Counted from the first letter of the stretch, positions 8,301 through 17,246 are shown. The stretch: 64,000 nucleotides of DNA from Afipia sp. (GCA_024508675.1 JANINQ010000003.1:409382-473381); one strand, 5' to 3'. The notes: generated by a model from the sequence alone, not told the origin. A program made the numbers and translations.

Positions 8301-10580
8301 ATCGCCTTCGGCGACGTTTTTGTCCGAGAACAGCGGCTTCACGCCGATCATTTCGTCGCCGGGCGCAACGGGAATCGTCAGCTTGCGCTCGACGGCGCGG
8401 CCGCCGGTCTCAACCATGCGGACGAAGACCTGCGCTTCCTGCGGTCGCTGCGATGACGGGGGTTTGGGCAGGCTGACGTTGAACTTTGCCTTGCCGTTGG
8501 CATCGGCCTCCGGGAGGTTTTCCAGCGGCGTGCGTTCGTTGTTGGTGGTTTCGTCGTCGGCAATGCCGAACTTGTAGCCGGCGTAGCCCGGACGGTCGGT
8601 CGCCGTCGCGATCAGCAGGTCGCCTTCAAGCGCCAGACCCGAGGCCGGTGCGCCGTAAAGGAAGCGGCCATCGACTTCAAGTTCTGCAGGAAGTTCAGCC
8701 GTAATCTGTTTCGCTTTGGAATTTAAGGTGAATTCGATCCGGTCGGCGACGTAATCCTCGACCATGAAGGTGGTTTCGCCGACGGACGGCGCCTTCGGAT
8801 CGGTGAAAGCACGCACCCGCCAGGTGCCGGTTGGCACCGCCGAGTTGAGCGGCAGGGTCAGGCTGCGGCCGCCCGCGCCCTGATCCGGCGCCACGGAGCG
8901 GCGGAATTCCACGCCGTCCGGCCGCTCAACCACCAGCGTCATCGGCGTTCCGGCGATGCCGTTGCCCTGCCCGTCGCGCAGCAACGCCGTGACATAGACC
9001 GTCTCGCCGGAGCGATAGACGCCGCGCTCGGTGTAGACGAACGCATCCGGCCCGGCGGGCACGGTGCGGCCCGAGACCCCGCGGTCGGACAGATCGAAGG
9101 CGCTCGATTTGAGACTCAGGAAGGCATAATCGCCCTTGTCGCCGCTGACAGCGAGCAGCGCCGGTGACAAACCACCCTCCCCACGTCCCAGCCCCGCCTC
9201 GAACAGGACGTGACCCGCCGTGTCGGTCTTTTTGGTCGCAAGGATTTCGTTGTTGCGGGCAACGAGACGCACGTCGGCACCCGCCGTCGGCGCTGTGGTC
9301 GCCAGCGAGTGGATGAAAACGTGGATGCCGTCATTGCCGGAGTAAGCGGTCAGGCCGAGATCGGAGACGATGAACCACTGGGTCGCGAGAGAGGAATCGT
9401 CGTCGTCGACGGAGCCCGGCCCCTTGGTGGCAGCGGTCATCACATAGACGCCCGGTTGCATGTCGCCGACCGCCTGGTCGACCGGAAATGCGGTGACCAC
9501 ATCGGCATTCAGGGTCGGCTGGGTGGCGACCTCGCCGCTCCAGACCTTGACGCCTTTCTCATCGCCAAGGACGGATAGTTCATAGGTCGAAAGATTGCGC
9601 CGGAAGTCGCTGCCCAGCACCGAGTTGATCAGGTTGCGGTCGCCGACCCGGTAGATCTTCACCGCCACCGACGGCGTGTTGACGCTGACCAGCGGAATGC
9701 CCTTCTGGCCGGTGCGCGGCAGCACATAAGCGCGGCCGGTGAAGCGCACGAACGGCTTGCGGTCGCGGACGTAAATGTTGAACTCCGCCGACTTCGGCAG
9801 GGTTTCCTTCACGGTCGAGGGCATGCCGGCGCGTAGGTTGATGGTGTAACGCTCGCCATGCTTGAGGCCTTCGACGCAAAGCTGTTTCTCTTCCGAGGTC
9901 AGCGCCGGGCTATCGGTGCCCGCCAGCGCCACAAACGGATTGAAGTCGGCCCGCTTGGGCAGTTCTTCCGAGAACTGGAAGCAGGCGCGCGGCGAGGCCG
10001 AATCCGAATCCACGCTGTAATCGAGCAGCCGGAAGCCCTTTTCGTCGCGCAGCTTTTCATACTGGCCGCGTACCTCCGCGACTTCCTTCTGGTCCAGCGA
10101 CAGGCGCAGCGCATCGAGCGCCGGACGCCAGAGCTTGCGCTCGGCCAGGGCATTGCCGAGGACTGCCAGCGCATCGGCTTCCTCGTTGGGATTGGCGGCG
10201 CGCTGATAGGCGATATAGGCGGCGGTGGAGGCCCGCTCATGGAAGAAGGTCCGCTCGCGGCTGTCCGCCGGACGGATCTGGAAAATGGTTTTCGCCAGCC
10301 GCAGCCAGTTGCCGCTGTCTTCCGGAGCCACCGCCGCTGTCTGCCCGAGCAGGGTCAAGGCACCGCGCAGGTCGCTGCGCCTGAAGGCGGCGTCGGTATC
10401 CGACTTCAGCGTAGCCGCGGTCTTGTTGATGACCCCCGCTTCGGTCTTGATCTGGGCTTCCAGCCGGATCGCGGAGTCCGCGAGGTCATCGCGCTTGAAG
10501 GCCTTGTCGGCGGCGTAGGCCGAAACCAGGCCGAGCGCCAACGTGGCGCAAACCGAGAGGGCGCGAACCAGACCAATCAT
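5361..10580 (-). CDS. Bacterial alpha-2-macroglobulin (periplasmic protease trap)
   Basis: This 1739-residue protein begins with a Sec signal peptide ending ...VSAYA|ADK; there is no lipobox cysteine at the cleavage site, unlike lipoprotein family members such as E. coli YfhM. A run of macroglobulin-like domains leads to the thioester motif GCSEQ (Cys about residue 1289, near position 6716), so it belongs to the thioester-bearing branch that can covalently trap proteases. The C-terminal receptor-like region ends with a conserved DMYNPSRYGRTG segment. Start ATG at 10580 is preceded by GGGAG. It overlaps the possible TTG start of pbpC, its known functional partner, thought to repair the cell wall while A2M blocks invading proteases. 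Confidence 0.93.
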   Translation of the reverse strand: MIGLVRALSVCATLALGLVSAYAADKAFKRDDLADSAIRLEAQIKTEAGVINKTAATLKSDTDAAFRRSDLRGALTLLGQTAAVAPEDSGNWLRLAKTIFQIRPADSRERTFFHERASTAAYIAYQRAANPNEEADALAVLGNALAERKLWRPALDALRLSLDQKEVAEVRGQYEKLRDEKGFRLLDYSVDSDSASPRACFQFSEELPKRADFNPFVALAGTDSPALTSEEKQLCVEGLKHGERYTINLRAGMPSTVKETLPKSAEFNIYVRDRKPFVRFTGRAYVLPRTGQKGIPLVSVNTPSVAVKIYRVGDRNLINSVLGSDFRRNLSTYELSVLGDEKGVKVWSGEVATQPTLNADVVTAFPVDQAVGDMQPGVYVMTAATKGPGSVDDDDSSLATQWFIVSDLGLTAYSGNDGIHVFIHSLATTAPTAGADVRLVARNNEILATKKTDTAGHVLFEAGLGRGEGGLSPALLAVSGDKGDYAFLSLKSSAFDLSDRGVSGRTVPAGPDAFVYTERGVYRSGETVYVTALLRDGQGNGIAGTPMTLVVERPDGVEFRRSVAPDQGAGGRSLTLPLNSAVPTGTWRVRAFTDPKAPSVGETTFMVEDYVADRIEFTLNSKAKQITAELPAELEVDGRFLYGAPASGLALEGDLLIATATDRPGYAGYKFGIADDETTNNERTPLENLPEADANGKAKFNVSLPKPPSSQRPQEAQVFVRMVETGGRAVERKLTIPVAPGDEMIGVKPLFSDKNVAEGDPANFDVVYVAPDGKAMARSGLRYELLKIESRYQWYRQGSSWDYEPVKSTKRVADGDVVIAADKPARITFSPQPGRYRLDVKSTDVDGPITSVQFDVGWYSDGSADTPDLLETSIDKPEYKSGDTMVVSVNARTAGKLTINVLGDRLLTTQSADVKEGQNKVNIAVGKDWGTGAYVVATLRRPLDAAAQRMPGRAIGLKWFGIDKAERTLKVSLTPPALVRPGTALKLPVKIEGLSRGEDAKIVVAAVDVGILNLTNYKPPAPDDYYLGQRRMTSEIRDLYGQLIDGMQGTRGQIRTGGDGAGAELQGSPPTQKPLALYSGIVTVGADGTATVSFDIPEFAGTARVMAVAWTATKVGRANTDVTVRDPVVLTATLPRFLLSGDRGTMSMDLDNVEGAAGDYIISVKPSGPLKITGNPATTMRLAAKQRSTVALAIDAAGGAGAASLDVDIKGPNGLTLARHYDLNVKPATQILARRSVRTLAKGESLTLTNDMFSDLVQGTGGVQLSVGLSTALDAATILKALDRYPFGCSEQITSRAMPLLYVNDLAAENHLALDVGVDQRIKDAIDRLLARQGSNGSFGLWSAGGDDAWLDAYVTDFLTRAREKGFTVPDVLFKTALDRIRNSVVNAEEPEKDGGRDLAYGLYVLAKNGTAPIGDLRYLADTKLNNIATPIAKAQLAAALALVGDRARAERVYSAAVNSLAPKPALEFGRTDYGSSLRDAAALVSLSSEGNAPKATISLAVERVEAARGLTPYTSTQENAWLVLASRALAKEANNLAITVNGETAKNAVYRNYRSSDVAAKPITITNAGDAPVQAVVSVTGAPITPEPAASNGFKIERNFFTLDGKPADVSKAKQNDRFAVVLKVTEAKPEFGRIMVVDYLPAGLEIDNPKLVSSGDSGTLDWIEDGEEPENTEFRDDRFSAAIEREAKDEAVFTVAYIVRVVSPGKYVLPQAYVEDMYNPSRYGRTGTGTVEVTKAN

Positions 10581-10894
10581 GATGAAAACTCCCTAGGGAA
10601 TTGGCGAGCAATCTTCGCCCCGAAAAGAAGACAATGCGCGAATCGTGACAGACTCATGGTCGTACCGATAGCGGTTCAAAATATTCCACGCGACAGCCGC
10701 GGCCATGCCAAAACGCGACTATGCACGGGACCATTGACCCGGCGAAATCAGGACTTTAGGTCGGGGGGCGCCAATGGCACCAGACCTTTGACACCACCCC
10801 GCCGGTTTGTCGGAACACCCCTCCGGAAGGTTCACAACTTTCCGCCCGACGGAGGCGGTTTTTTCACCGATGGGGTGGTATGAGAGGCCTCAAC
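10581..10894. other. 314-bp intergenic region between the A2M gene and tRNA-Arg
   Basis: No convincing gene was found. It must hold the leftward promoter of the A2M-pbpC unit and the rightward promoter of tRNA-Arg. A small GC stem, CCGCC at 10842-10846 and GGCGG at 10854-10858, is followed by six T residues and resembles a rightward terminator, yet no rightward gene precedes it. Confidence 0.5.
10842..10864 (+). terminator. Possible orphan rho-independent terminator
   Basis: A 5-bp CCGCC/GGCGG stem with a 7-base loop is followed by TTTTTT (10859-10864). It points rightwards, but the only upstream annotation is the antisense A2M gene. It may end antisense or spurious transcription before the tRNA. 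The stem is short, so this is tentative. Confidence 0.35.
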
Positions 10895-10971
10895 GGTCCC
10901 GTAGCTCAACTGGATAGAGTAGCGGATTTCTACTCCGCGGGTTGCAGGTTCGAATCCTGCCGGGATCGCCA
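10895..10971 (+). tRNA. tRNA-Arg (anticodon UCU)
   Basis: A full cloverleaf can be drawn. The acceptor GGTCCCG pairs with CGGGATC (one G-U), the discriminator is G, and CCA (10969-10971) is encoded. The anticodon stem GCGGA/TCCGC encloses loop TTTCTAC, giving anticodon TCT, which reads AGA. The T loop GGTTCGAATCC is standard. Confidence 0.96.
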
Positions 10972-11116
10972 GCTCAAAATTGCCGGTTTGAAATGTCAGA
11001 GGTTTCAGGTCGTTAGACCAAAGCAACAATTTTGCGCGCCAGAAGCGCTGACACGTCCGTCAAATCTGCTAAAAGCCGCCCTTCAAGACACGACCAGAAA
11101 GAGAGACATCGACCCT

Positions 11117-11458
11117 ATGGGTTTCAAGGAACCAAGCTTTGCCGACCGGGCTGCCGCCGCGCGGAATGCCAGAAAGAACATCGTCGAGAAATTCAAGGCG
11201 CAGCCGGGCGCCGACGATCCCGCCGTCCTGCAGCGTGCCGCCGAACGTCAGGCGCAGGCCGCCGCGCGCGCCGAAGCGCAGAAGCTGCGCGAGGCTGAGA
11301 AGGCCGAGCAGCGTGCGCGCGAGGCCGAACTCGCAGCACAGGCCGCCGCGGAGGCCTTGCGCATACAGGCCGAGAAGCAGGCCGCCGAAGCTGAACTCAA
11401 GGCGCAACAGAAGGCCGCGCGCGACGCGCGTTACGCAGCCCGCAAGGCTCGCAAGTAA
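11117..11458 (+). CDS. Small charged coiled-coil protein, DUF6481-like
   Basis: A 113-residue protein starting at ATG 11117 with the N-terminus MGFKEPSFADRAAAARNARK, as I recall for the DUF6481 family of alphaproteobacteria. Almost the whole length is Ala, Glu, Lys, Gln and Arg with a heptad-like pattern, predicting a long alpha helix or coiled coil and a basic C-terminus (AARKARK). There is no signal peptide or membrane segment. The function is unknown; a nucleic-acid-linked or stress role is only a guess. A hairpin follows its stop. Confidence 0.75.
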   Translation: MGFKEPSFADRAAAARNARKNIVEKFKAQPGADDPAVLQRAAERQAQAAARAEAQKLREAEKAEQRAREAELAAQAAAEALRIQAEKQAAEAELKAQQKAARDARYAARKARK

Positions 11459-11472
11459 CAGCCTTCAGGATA

Positions 11473-11508
11473 TTCGGCAGACCCGCCCGGCTGAGCGGAT
11501 CTGCCGAA
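11473..11508. terminator. Terminator-like hairpin between two convergent small genes
   Basis: TTCGGCAGA (11473-11481) and TCTGCCGAA (11500-11508) form a perfect 9-bp stem with a further inner CCGC/GCGG pairing. It lies 15 bases after the DUF6481-like stop and 18 bases beyond the end of the opposing MXKDX gene. There is no T run, so it may act as a bidirectional or factor-aided terminator. Confidence 0.5.
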
Positions 11509-11526
11509 AGCAGCAACGGATGAAGT

Positions 11527-11757
11527 TTACTTCTTCATCCCGTCCTTTTTCATTCCGTCGTCCTTCTTCATCGCATCCTTCGACATCGAGTCCTTGGACA
11601 TGGCATCTTTCTTCATGCCGTCCTTCGACATGGTGTCTTCCTTCTTCATGCCGTCCTTGGACATCTTGTCCTGTGCGAAGGCAGCCGGCGCGAACGCCAG
11701 ACCAAGCGAAAGAACTGCTGCGGTGGCGCCGAGCGCGATGCGTGAATTGCGAGCCAT
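11527..11757 (-). CDS. Secreted pentapeptide MXKDX-repeat protein
   Basis: A 76-residue protein with a signal peptide (GATAAVLSLGLAFAPAAFA|Q) followed entirely by repeats of the type M-S-K-D-G, M-K-K-D-A and M-K-K-D-G. This matches the family named pentapeptide MXKDX repeat protein. ATG at 11757 is favoured over upstream ATGs at 11766 and 11784 because AGAGGA lies just before it and the signal peptide then starts at once. The mature part is about one-quarter Met with alternating Lys/Asp and must be exported and disordered. Metal (copper) binding is often suggested for Met-rich repeats, but nothing here proves it. Confidence 0.8.
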   Translation of the reverse strand: MARNSRIALGATAAVLSLGLAFAPAAFAQDKMSKDGMKKEDTMSKDGMKKDAMSKDSMSKDAMKKDDGMKKDGMKK

Positions 11758-11925
11758 GAGAGTCATCCTCTGAAATCGGTTCATGATGCGGCGGATGCCG
11801 CTACCGACTGTTCGGGATGAATTCGCGTTCGTTACATCGGCAGATGTATTTTTTCTGCGCCTGAAGACCGCTGCGGTGCAACGGCTTTTCCGTAATCACG
11901 AAAAAGAGATTTTAAACGCGCGTCT

Positions 11926-12825
11926 CTAACGCGCCTTGGCGTTCAGGGCCGACGCCACGCGGCTCACCGGCGTCTTGCCGAGCACCTGCGCGATGCCATT
12001 CGTGGCTGCGAGGAGTTGCATCATGTCCACGCCGGTCTTCACGCCCATGCCTTCCAGCATGTAGACGACGTCCTCGGTGGCGACGTTGCCGGTTGCGCCC
12101 GGCGCATAGGGACAACCGCCGAGGCCGCCAGCGGCTGAATCGATCACCCGCGCGCCTTCCTCCAGACCCGCGTAGAGATTGGCGAGAGCCTGCCCATAGG
12201 TATCGTGGAAGTGCATTGCGAGATGTTGCATCGGCACCTCGGACGCAACTGCGCGCAGCAGCGCACGCGCCTTTGCCGGCGTGCCGACGCCGATGGTGTC
12301 GCCAAGCGAAACCTCGTAGCAGCCGAGATCACGCAGCTTCTTCGTCACATCCACCACAGCAGACGGCTTGACCTCGCCATCATAGGGACAGCCGAGTACG
12401 CAGGACACATAACCGCGCACCTTGATGCCGTCAGCTTTCGCGCGCTCCAGCACCGGGACGAAACGCTGAATCGATTCCGCGATGGTGCAGTTGATGTTGG
12501 CCCTGGAAAAGCCTTCGGAAGCCGATGCGAACACGGCAATGACTTTCGCGCCCGCAGCCTTGGCCGCGTCGTAGCCCTTCTCATTCGGCACGAGGACGTG
12601 AAACTCATGACCAGGATGATGATCGACCGCGCGCAGCACCTGATCCGAATTGGCCATTTGTGGAATGGCTTTCGGTGAGACAAAGCTGCCGACCTCGATA
12701 GTATGTAGCCCCGCCTTGACGAGATTCTCGATGAATGCGATCCGTGCCTCGGCGGTTACCGGGGTCTTTTCGTTCTGCAGCCCGTCGCGCGGGCCGACTT
12801 CGACTATGCGGACCTGATCGCTCAT
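11926..12825 (-). CDS. Hydroxymethylglutaryl-CoA lyase
   Basis: A 299-residue TIM-barrel enzyme of the HMGL-like family that cleaves HMG-CoA to acetoacetate and acetyl-CoA, the last step of leucine breakdown. The N-terminal VEVGPRDGLQNEK carries the metal-binding Asp and catalytic Arg. The C-terminal GLGGCPYAPGATGNVATED has the signature cysteine. ATG at 12825 lies 3 bases after the liuD stop. It is the final gene of the leftward liuB-liuC-liuD-lyase unit, which fixes the role well. The homologue is usually called mvaB or liuE. Confidence 0.95.
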   Translation of the reverse strand: MSDQVRIVEVGPRDGLQNEKTPVTAEARIAFIENLVKAGLHTIEVGSFVSPKAIPQMANSDQVLRAVDHHPGHEFHVLVPNEKGYDAAKAAGAKVIAVFASASEGFSRANINCTIAESIQRFVPVLERAKADGIKVRGYVSCVLGCPYDGEVKPSAVVDVTKKLRDLGCYEVSLGDTIGVGTPAKARALLRAVASEVPMQHLAMHFHDTYGQALANLYAGLEEGARVIDSAAGGLGGCPYAPGATGNVATEDVVYMLEGMGVKTGVDMMQLLAATNGIAQVLGKTPVSRVASALNAKAR

Positions 12826-12828
12826 CGC

Positions 12829-14844
12829 TTACGCTTTCGGTTCGATCTCTGCGAGCTCGACACCCTCCGCCACGATGTCGCCGACCTTGCACTTGAGCGC
12901 CTTGACGGTGCCCGCAAACGGCGCACGCAGCGTCTGCTCCATCTTCATCACTTCCAGCGTCAGGATCGCGGCGCCCTTCTCGACCGCCGCGCCTTCCTCG
13001 ACCAGCAACGCGACGACCGTGCCGGGCAACGGCGCGACCACGCGGTCCGCGCCAGCCTGCTCCTCGTCCTCGGTGCCGAACGGATCGATCCAGTGAACCT
13101 CGAACCGCCCGTTGCGGGTGCGGACATAAACTTCGTGGCCATCAAGCAGGCCCGTGACATGGTGTTTCACGCCATCGAGCACAAGATCGATGCCACCGCG
13201 TGGCGACGCCGCGCTTGCGAAAGCCAGCTTGCGCCCATCGATCGCCAGCGTCGAAGGCCCCTGTCCATAACGCAGTGATGTCTTGCGCTCGGTGCCGTCT
13301 GCTTGGCGGAACAGAAACCGGCGATGCCGCGCGCCGACGGCAGCCCAGCCAGCGGATGCGCGCCATGGCGACTTCACGTCTGCTCCCGCTGCAACGGCTT
13401 CGCTCTGCAGGATGGAGGCAACAGCGGCGGCAAGCTCGAGATCGGAGAGTTCGCCTTCCGCAGGCGTCAACTTCGCAAGCTCGCGCTCGATGAAGCTGGT
13501 ATCGATGGTGTTGGCGCGGACGTCCGGATGCGTAATCAGCGCCGACAGAAACGGAATGTTGGTGACGATGCCGCGAACATCGGTTTCCTGCAAGCCGCGG
13601 TTGAGCCGCGAGATCGCGAGATCACGCGTCGGCGCCCATGCGATGACCTTGGCCAGCATCGCGTCATAGTTCGGAGACACGGTCTTACCCTCGCCGTAAC
13701 CGGCGTCGATGCGCAAGCCGTCCACCTCCTCCGGCGTGCGCCAGGTGCGGATGCGGCCCACGGAGGGCATGAAATTCTTGTTCGGGTTCTCAGCGTAGAC
13801 GCGCGCCTCGATGGCATGGCCATTCAGCGTGACCTGATCCTGCGTCAGCGGCAGCTTCTCGCCGAACGCCACGCGCAACTGCAATTCGACCAGATCCACG
13901 CCGGTGATGAGTTCGGTCACCGGATGCTCGACCTGAAGGCGCGTATTCATTTCGATGAAGAACGTCTCCTTTCCGTCGGAGACGAATTCGATGGTGCCCG
14001 CGCCGACATAGTTCACCGCACCGGCAGCCTTGCGCGCCGCTTCGCACACGGCGTTACGCTGCGCGGCATTGAGTGTCGGCGATGGCGCTTCCTCGATCAC
14101 CTTCTGGTGGCGGCGCTGCAGGGTGCACTCGCGCTCGAACAGCGAGATCAGGTTGCCATGGCTGTCGCCGATGATCTGCACTTCGATGTGGCGCGGATTC
14201 TGGACGAACTTCTCGATCAGCATCCGGTCGTCACCGAAAGCAGCCAGTGCTTCGCGCTTGGCGCTGACAATGGCCGATCCCAGCTCCTCGGCGCTGCGAA
14301 CAACGCGCATGCCACGCCCGCCGCCGCCTGCGGATGCCTTCACCAGAACCGGATAACCGGCCTTCTCGGCGGCTTTCGCCAGAGTAGCATCGTCCTGCGC
14401 GTCGCCGTGATAGCCGGGGACCAGCGGCACGCCGGCCTTTTCCATCAGCGCCTTGGAGCCTGACTTTGACCCCATGGCCTCCATCATCTCGGCGGTCGGT
14501 CCGACGAAGACGATGCCTTCGGCGGCACATCGGCGCGCGAAGTCCGCATTCTCGGACAGGAAGCCGTAGCCCGGATGGATAGCTTCCGCGCCGGTCTTCT
14601 TCGCGGCTTCGATGATCCGGTCGACATTGAGATAGCTGTCGCGCGCGCGCGCCGGACCGAGCAGCACGGCATCGTCAGCCATGGCGACATGCACCGCGTC
14701 GGCATCAGCTTCCGAGTAGACCGCAACGGTACGCAGGCCCATGGCCCGCGCGGTGCGGATCACGCGGCAGGCGATTTCGCCGCGATTGGCGATCAGCAAT
14801 GTGTTGAAGCGGCGATAGAGCGCGGCGGGAGCTTTTGCGTTCAT
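12829..14844 (-). CDS. liuD: Methylcrotonoyl-CoA carboxylase, biotin-containing alpha subunit
   Basis: 671 residues. The N-terminal biotin carboxylase domain begins FNTLLIANRGEIACRVIRTA and has the ATP-grasp glycine loop KASAGGGGRGMR and the EMNTRLQVEHPVTE active-site strand. The C-terminal biotinyl domain has LEVMKMEQ with the biotinylated Lys. The enzyme carboxylates biotin for 3-methylcrotonyl-CoA conversion to 3-methylglutaconyl-CoA. I start it at ATG 14844, 4 bases past the liuC stop; a longer reading from 14877 overlaps liuC. Propionyl- or acetyl-CoA carboxylase is the alternative for the family, but the liu neighbours settle it. Confidence 0.95.
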   Translation of the reverse strand: MNAKAPAALYRRFNTLLIANRGEIACRVIRTARAMGLRTVAVYSEADADAVHVAMADDAVLLGPARARDSYLNVDRIIEAAKKTGAEAIHPGYGFLSENADFARRCAAEGIVFVGPTAEMMEAMGSKSGSKALMEKAGVPLVPGYHGDAQDDATLAKAAEKAGYPVLVKASAGGGGRGMRVVRSAEELGSAIVSAKREALAAFGDDRMLIEKFVQNPRHIEVQIIGDSHGNLISLFERECTLQRRHQKVIEEAPSPTLNAAQRNAVCEAARKAAGAVNYVGAGTIEFVSDGKETFFIEMNTRLQVEHPVTELITGVDLVELQLRVAFGEKLPLTQDQVTLNGHAIEARVYAENPNKNFMPSVGRIRTWRTPEEVDGLRIDAGYGEGKTVSPNYDAMLAKVIAWAPTRDLAISRLNRGLQETDVRGIVTNIPFLSALITHPDVRANTIDTSFIERELAKLTPAEGELSDLELAAAVASILQSEAVAAGADVKSPWRASAGWAAVGARHRRFLFRQADGTERKTSLRYGQGPSTLAIDGRKLAFASAASPRGGIDLVLDGVKHHVTGLLDGHEVYVRTRNGRFEVHWIDPFGTEDEEQAGADRVVAPLPGTVVALLVEEGAAVEKGAAILTLEVMKMEQTLRAPFAGTVKALKCKVGDIVAEGVELAEIEPKA

Positions 14845-14848
14845 CAGA

Positions 14849-15631
14849 TCAACTCCACGATGCCTTGCGCTTTTCAAGAAATGCCGACAGACCCTCGCGT
14901 GCCTCGGGCTTCGCCCGCACGTCGGCGATCAGCTGCGCGGTCTCGTTCATCAGCGCCTCGTCGATGGTACGGCCCACGATATCGCCCGCAATTCTCTTGG
15001 CGATGGCGCGCGCACCAGGCGCGGCAGACTTCAACTGCTTGAGCAGCTTGGTAATGCGTTCGTCCAGCGCGTCCGGCTCAACGACTTCATGCAACAGGCC
15101 AATCCGCATTGCTTCCTTGGCGTCGAACACTTCGGCGGTCTGGAAATAGCGCCGCGCGGTGCGCTCGCCGATGGCGCGCAGCACGTAGGGACTAATCATG
15201 CCCGGCACGATGCCGAGACGGACTTCGGACAGACAGAATGTCGCGCTAGATGTACCGATGGCGATGTCGCACGCAGCCACCACGCCGACACCACCGCCGT
15301 AGATCGGCCCATGCACACGGCCGATGGTGGTCTGCGGCATCCGGTCGAGCGCCGACAGCATCCGCACCAGCGGCATGGCGTCCGCGATGTTTTCCTCGCG
15401 CGTATAGGTGCCAGCCTCGCGCATGGCGCTGATGTCGGCACCCGCGCAAAGGCTCTTGCCCTCACCTGCCAGAACCATGGTTGCGATGGAGCGGTCGGCG
15501 GCAATGCTCTCGAAAGCTGAGCGCAGGTCTTCGATCAGCTTGCGGTTCAGGGCGTTGTTCAGTTCGGGACGGTTCAGCGTGACGCGCGCCACGTCCTGAT
15601 CGCGTTCGATGCGGACAAGATCGGTCATCAT
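14849..15631 (-). CDS. liuC: Enoyl-CoA hydratase, probable methylglutaconyl-CoA hydratase
   Basis: 260 residues of the crotonase fold. The oxyanion-hole segments AGEGKSLCAGADISAMREAG and GRVHGPIYGGGVGVVAACDI are visible, and the second Glu region lies in LCLSEVRLGI-like sequence. Placement between the two methylcrotonoyl-CoA carboxylase subunits, ten bases after liuB and four before liuD, indicates hydration of 3-methylglutaconyl-CoA to HMG-CoA, the step between the carboxylase and the lyase. Sequence alone would say only enoyl-CoA hydratase/isomerase. ATG at 15631 or the adjacent ATG at 15628 may serve as start. Confidence 0.92.
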   Translation of the reverse strand: MMTDLVRIERDQDVARVTLNRPELNNALNRKLIEDLRSAFESIAADRSIATMVLAGEGKSLCAGADISAMREAGTYTREENIADAMPLVRMLSALDRMPQTTIGRVHGPIYGGGVGVVAACDIAIGTSSATFCLSEVRLGIVPGMISPYVLRAIGERTARRYFQTAEVFDAKEAMRIGLLHEVVEPDALDERITKLLKQLKSAAPGARAIAKRIAGDIVGRTIDEALMNETAQLIADVRAKPEAREGLSAFLEKRKASWS

Positions 15632-15641
15632 GTGCTCCGCA

Positions 15642-17246
15642 TCACATCCGGAACACGCCGAACTTCGGCGGCTCTATCGGCGCATTGGCAGCAGCGGAAA
15701 GGCCGAGACCAAGCACAAGGCGCGTATCGGCGGGATCGATCACGCCGTCATCCCACAGCCGCGCCGTGGCGTAATACGGATGGCCCTGCGTTTCATACTG
15801 TTCGCGGATCGGGCTGCGGAACGCATCCTCTTCCTGCGCCGACCATGTGCCGCCCTTGGCCTCGATATTGTCGCGGCGAAGCGTGCTCAACACCGTCGCA
15901 GCCTGTTCGCCGCCCATCACCGAGATACGCGCATTCGGCCACATCCAGAGGAAACGCGGGCTATAGGCGCGGCCGCACATGCCGTAGTTGCCTGCGCCGT
16001 AGGAACCGCCGATCACCACCGTGAACTTCGGCACAGAGGCCGTCGCAACCGCCGTCACCAGCTTCGCGCCGTCGCGCGCAATGCCGCCCGCCTCGTATTT
16101 CTTGCCGACCATGAAGCCGGTGATGTTCTGCAGGAACAGCAGCGGAATGCCGCGCTGGCAGCACAGTTCGATGAAGTGCGCGCCCTTCAGCGAGCTTTCG
16201 CTGAACAGGATGCCGTTGTTGGCGATGATGCCGACGGGATAGCCCCAGATATGCGCGAAGCCGCAGACCAGCGTGGTGCCGTAGAGCTTCTTGAACTCCT
16301 CGAATTCCGAGCCGTCGACGATCCGCGCGATGATCTCGCGCACATCGAACGGCTTGCGGGCATCTGCCGGGACGACACCGTAAATATCCTCACGGTCGAA
16401 CAGCGGGTCGCGCGGATCGCGTAATCCCGTTGCGGACGATGTTGCCGGATTGAGATTGCCGACGATACGGCGAGCGATGCCGATGGCGTGGCTGTCGTTC
16501 TGCGCGTAGTGATCGGTCACGCCCGAATGGCGGCTGTGCACATCCGCACCGCCGAGTTCTTCCGCGGTAACGACCTCGCCTGTCGCCGCCTTCACCAGCG
16601 GCGGGCCGCCGAGGAAGATGGTGCCCTGATTGCGCACGATGATGCTCTCGTCCGACATGGCGGGCACGTAAGCGCCGCCCGCCGTGCACGATCCCATCAC
16701 AATGGCGATCTGCGGAATGCCCTGCGCGGACATGTTGGCCTGATTGTAGAAGATGCGGCCGAAGTGTTTCTCGTCCGGGAAAATCTCGTCCTGCTGCGGC
16801 AGGAACGCGCCGCCGGAATCCACCATGTAGATGCAAGGCAGGTTGTTCTGGCGCGCGATGTCCTGCGCGCGCAGATGCTTCTTCACCGTCATGGGATAAT
16901 AGGTGCCGCCGCTGATGGTGGCGTCGTTGGCGACGATCACGCATTCGCGGCCCGACACCCGGCCGATGCCGGTCACGATGCTGGCGGAATGCACGTTGCC
17001 GCCGTAGAGGCCATAAGCGGCCATCGGCGAGAATTCGAGAAAGGCGGTGCCGGGATCGATCAGCAGGTCGACGCGGTCGCGGGCGAACATCTTGCCGCGG
17101 GCGGTGTGCTTGGCGCGAAGGGCTTCGCCGCCGCCGCCGGCCACCTGCGAGAGCTTGTCGCGGAGGTCTGACACCAGGGCGCGCATGGCCTCGGAATTGC
17201 GGGTGAAGTCGGCCGATTTGGGATCGAGTCCGGAACGAAGTGCCAT
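15642..17246 (-). CDS. liuB: Methylcrotonoyl-CoA carboxylase, carboxyltransferase beta subunit
   Basis: 534 residues with both crotonase-like halves of a carboxyltransferase. Visible landmarks include [13 protein letters not shown]-type N-terminal sequence, [31 protein letters not shown] and the C-terminal [20 protein letters not shown] oxyanion segment. It transfers the carboxyl from biotin (on LiuD) to 3-methylcrotonyl-CoA. It is the first gene of the leftward liu unit. ATG at 17246 is chosen because [11 protein letters not shown] is a sensible start and GGGAAA precedes it; a GTG/ATG reading from 17261 adds five residues. No isovaleryl-CoA dehydrogenase gene or LiuR-type regulator lies upstream in the window. 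Confidence 0.95.
   Translation of the reverse strand: MALRSGLDPKSADFTRNSEAMRALVSDLRDKLSQVAGGGGEALRAKHTARGKMFARDRVDLLIDPGTAFLEFSPMAAYGLYGGNVHSASIVTGIGRVSGRECVIVANDATISGGTYYPMTVKKHLRAQDIARQNNLPCIYMVDSGGAFLPQQDEIFPDEKHFGRIFYNQANMSAQGIPQIAIVMGSCTAGGAYVPAMSDESIIVRNQGTIFLGGPPLVKAATGEVVTAEELGGADVHSRHSGVTDHYAQNDSHAIGIARRIVGNLNPATSSATGLRDPRDPLFDREDIYGVVPADARKPFDVREIIARIVDGSEFEEFKKLYGTTLVCGFAHIWGYPVGIIANNGILFSESSLKGAHFIELCCQRGIPLLFLQNITGFMVGKKYEAGGIARDGAKLVTAVATASVPKFTVVIGGSYGAGNYGMCGRAYSPRFLWMWPNARISVMGGEQAATVLSTLRRDNIEAKGGTWSAQEEDAFRSPIREQYETQGHPYYATARLWDDGVIDPADTRLVLGLGLSAAANAPIEPPKFGVFRM

Noticed and set aside
9858-10883. 341-codon rightward open frame reaching the tRNA-Arg
   Set aside because: Mostly antisense to the A2M N-terminus and then intergenic; composition is that of a GC-rich shadow.
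10895-10971. tRNA-Arg as an integration site
   Set aside because: No integrase gene and no duplicated tRNA 3' end were seen nearby.
13303-14463. 386-codon rightward open frame
   Set aside because: Antisense shadow of liuD.
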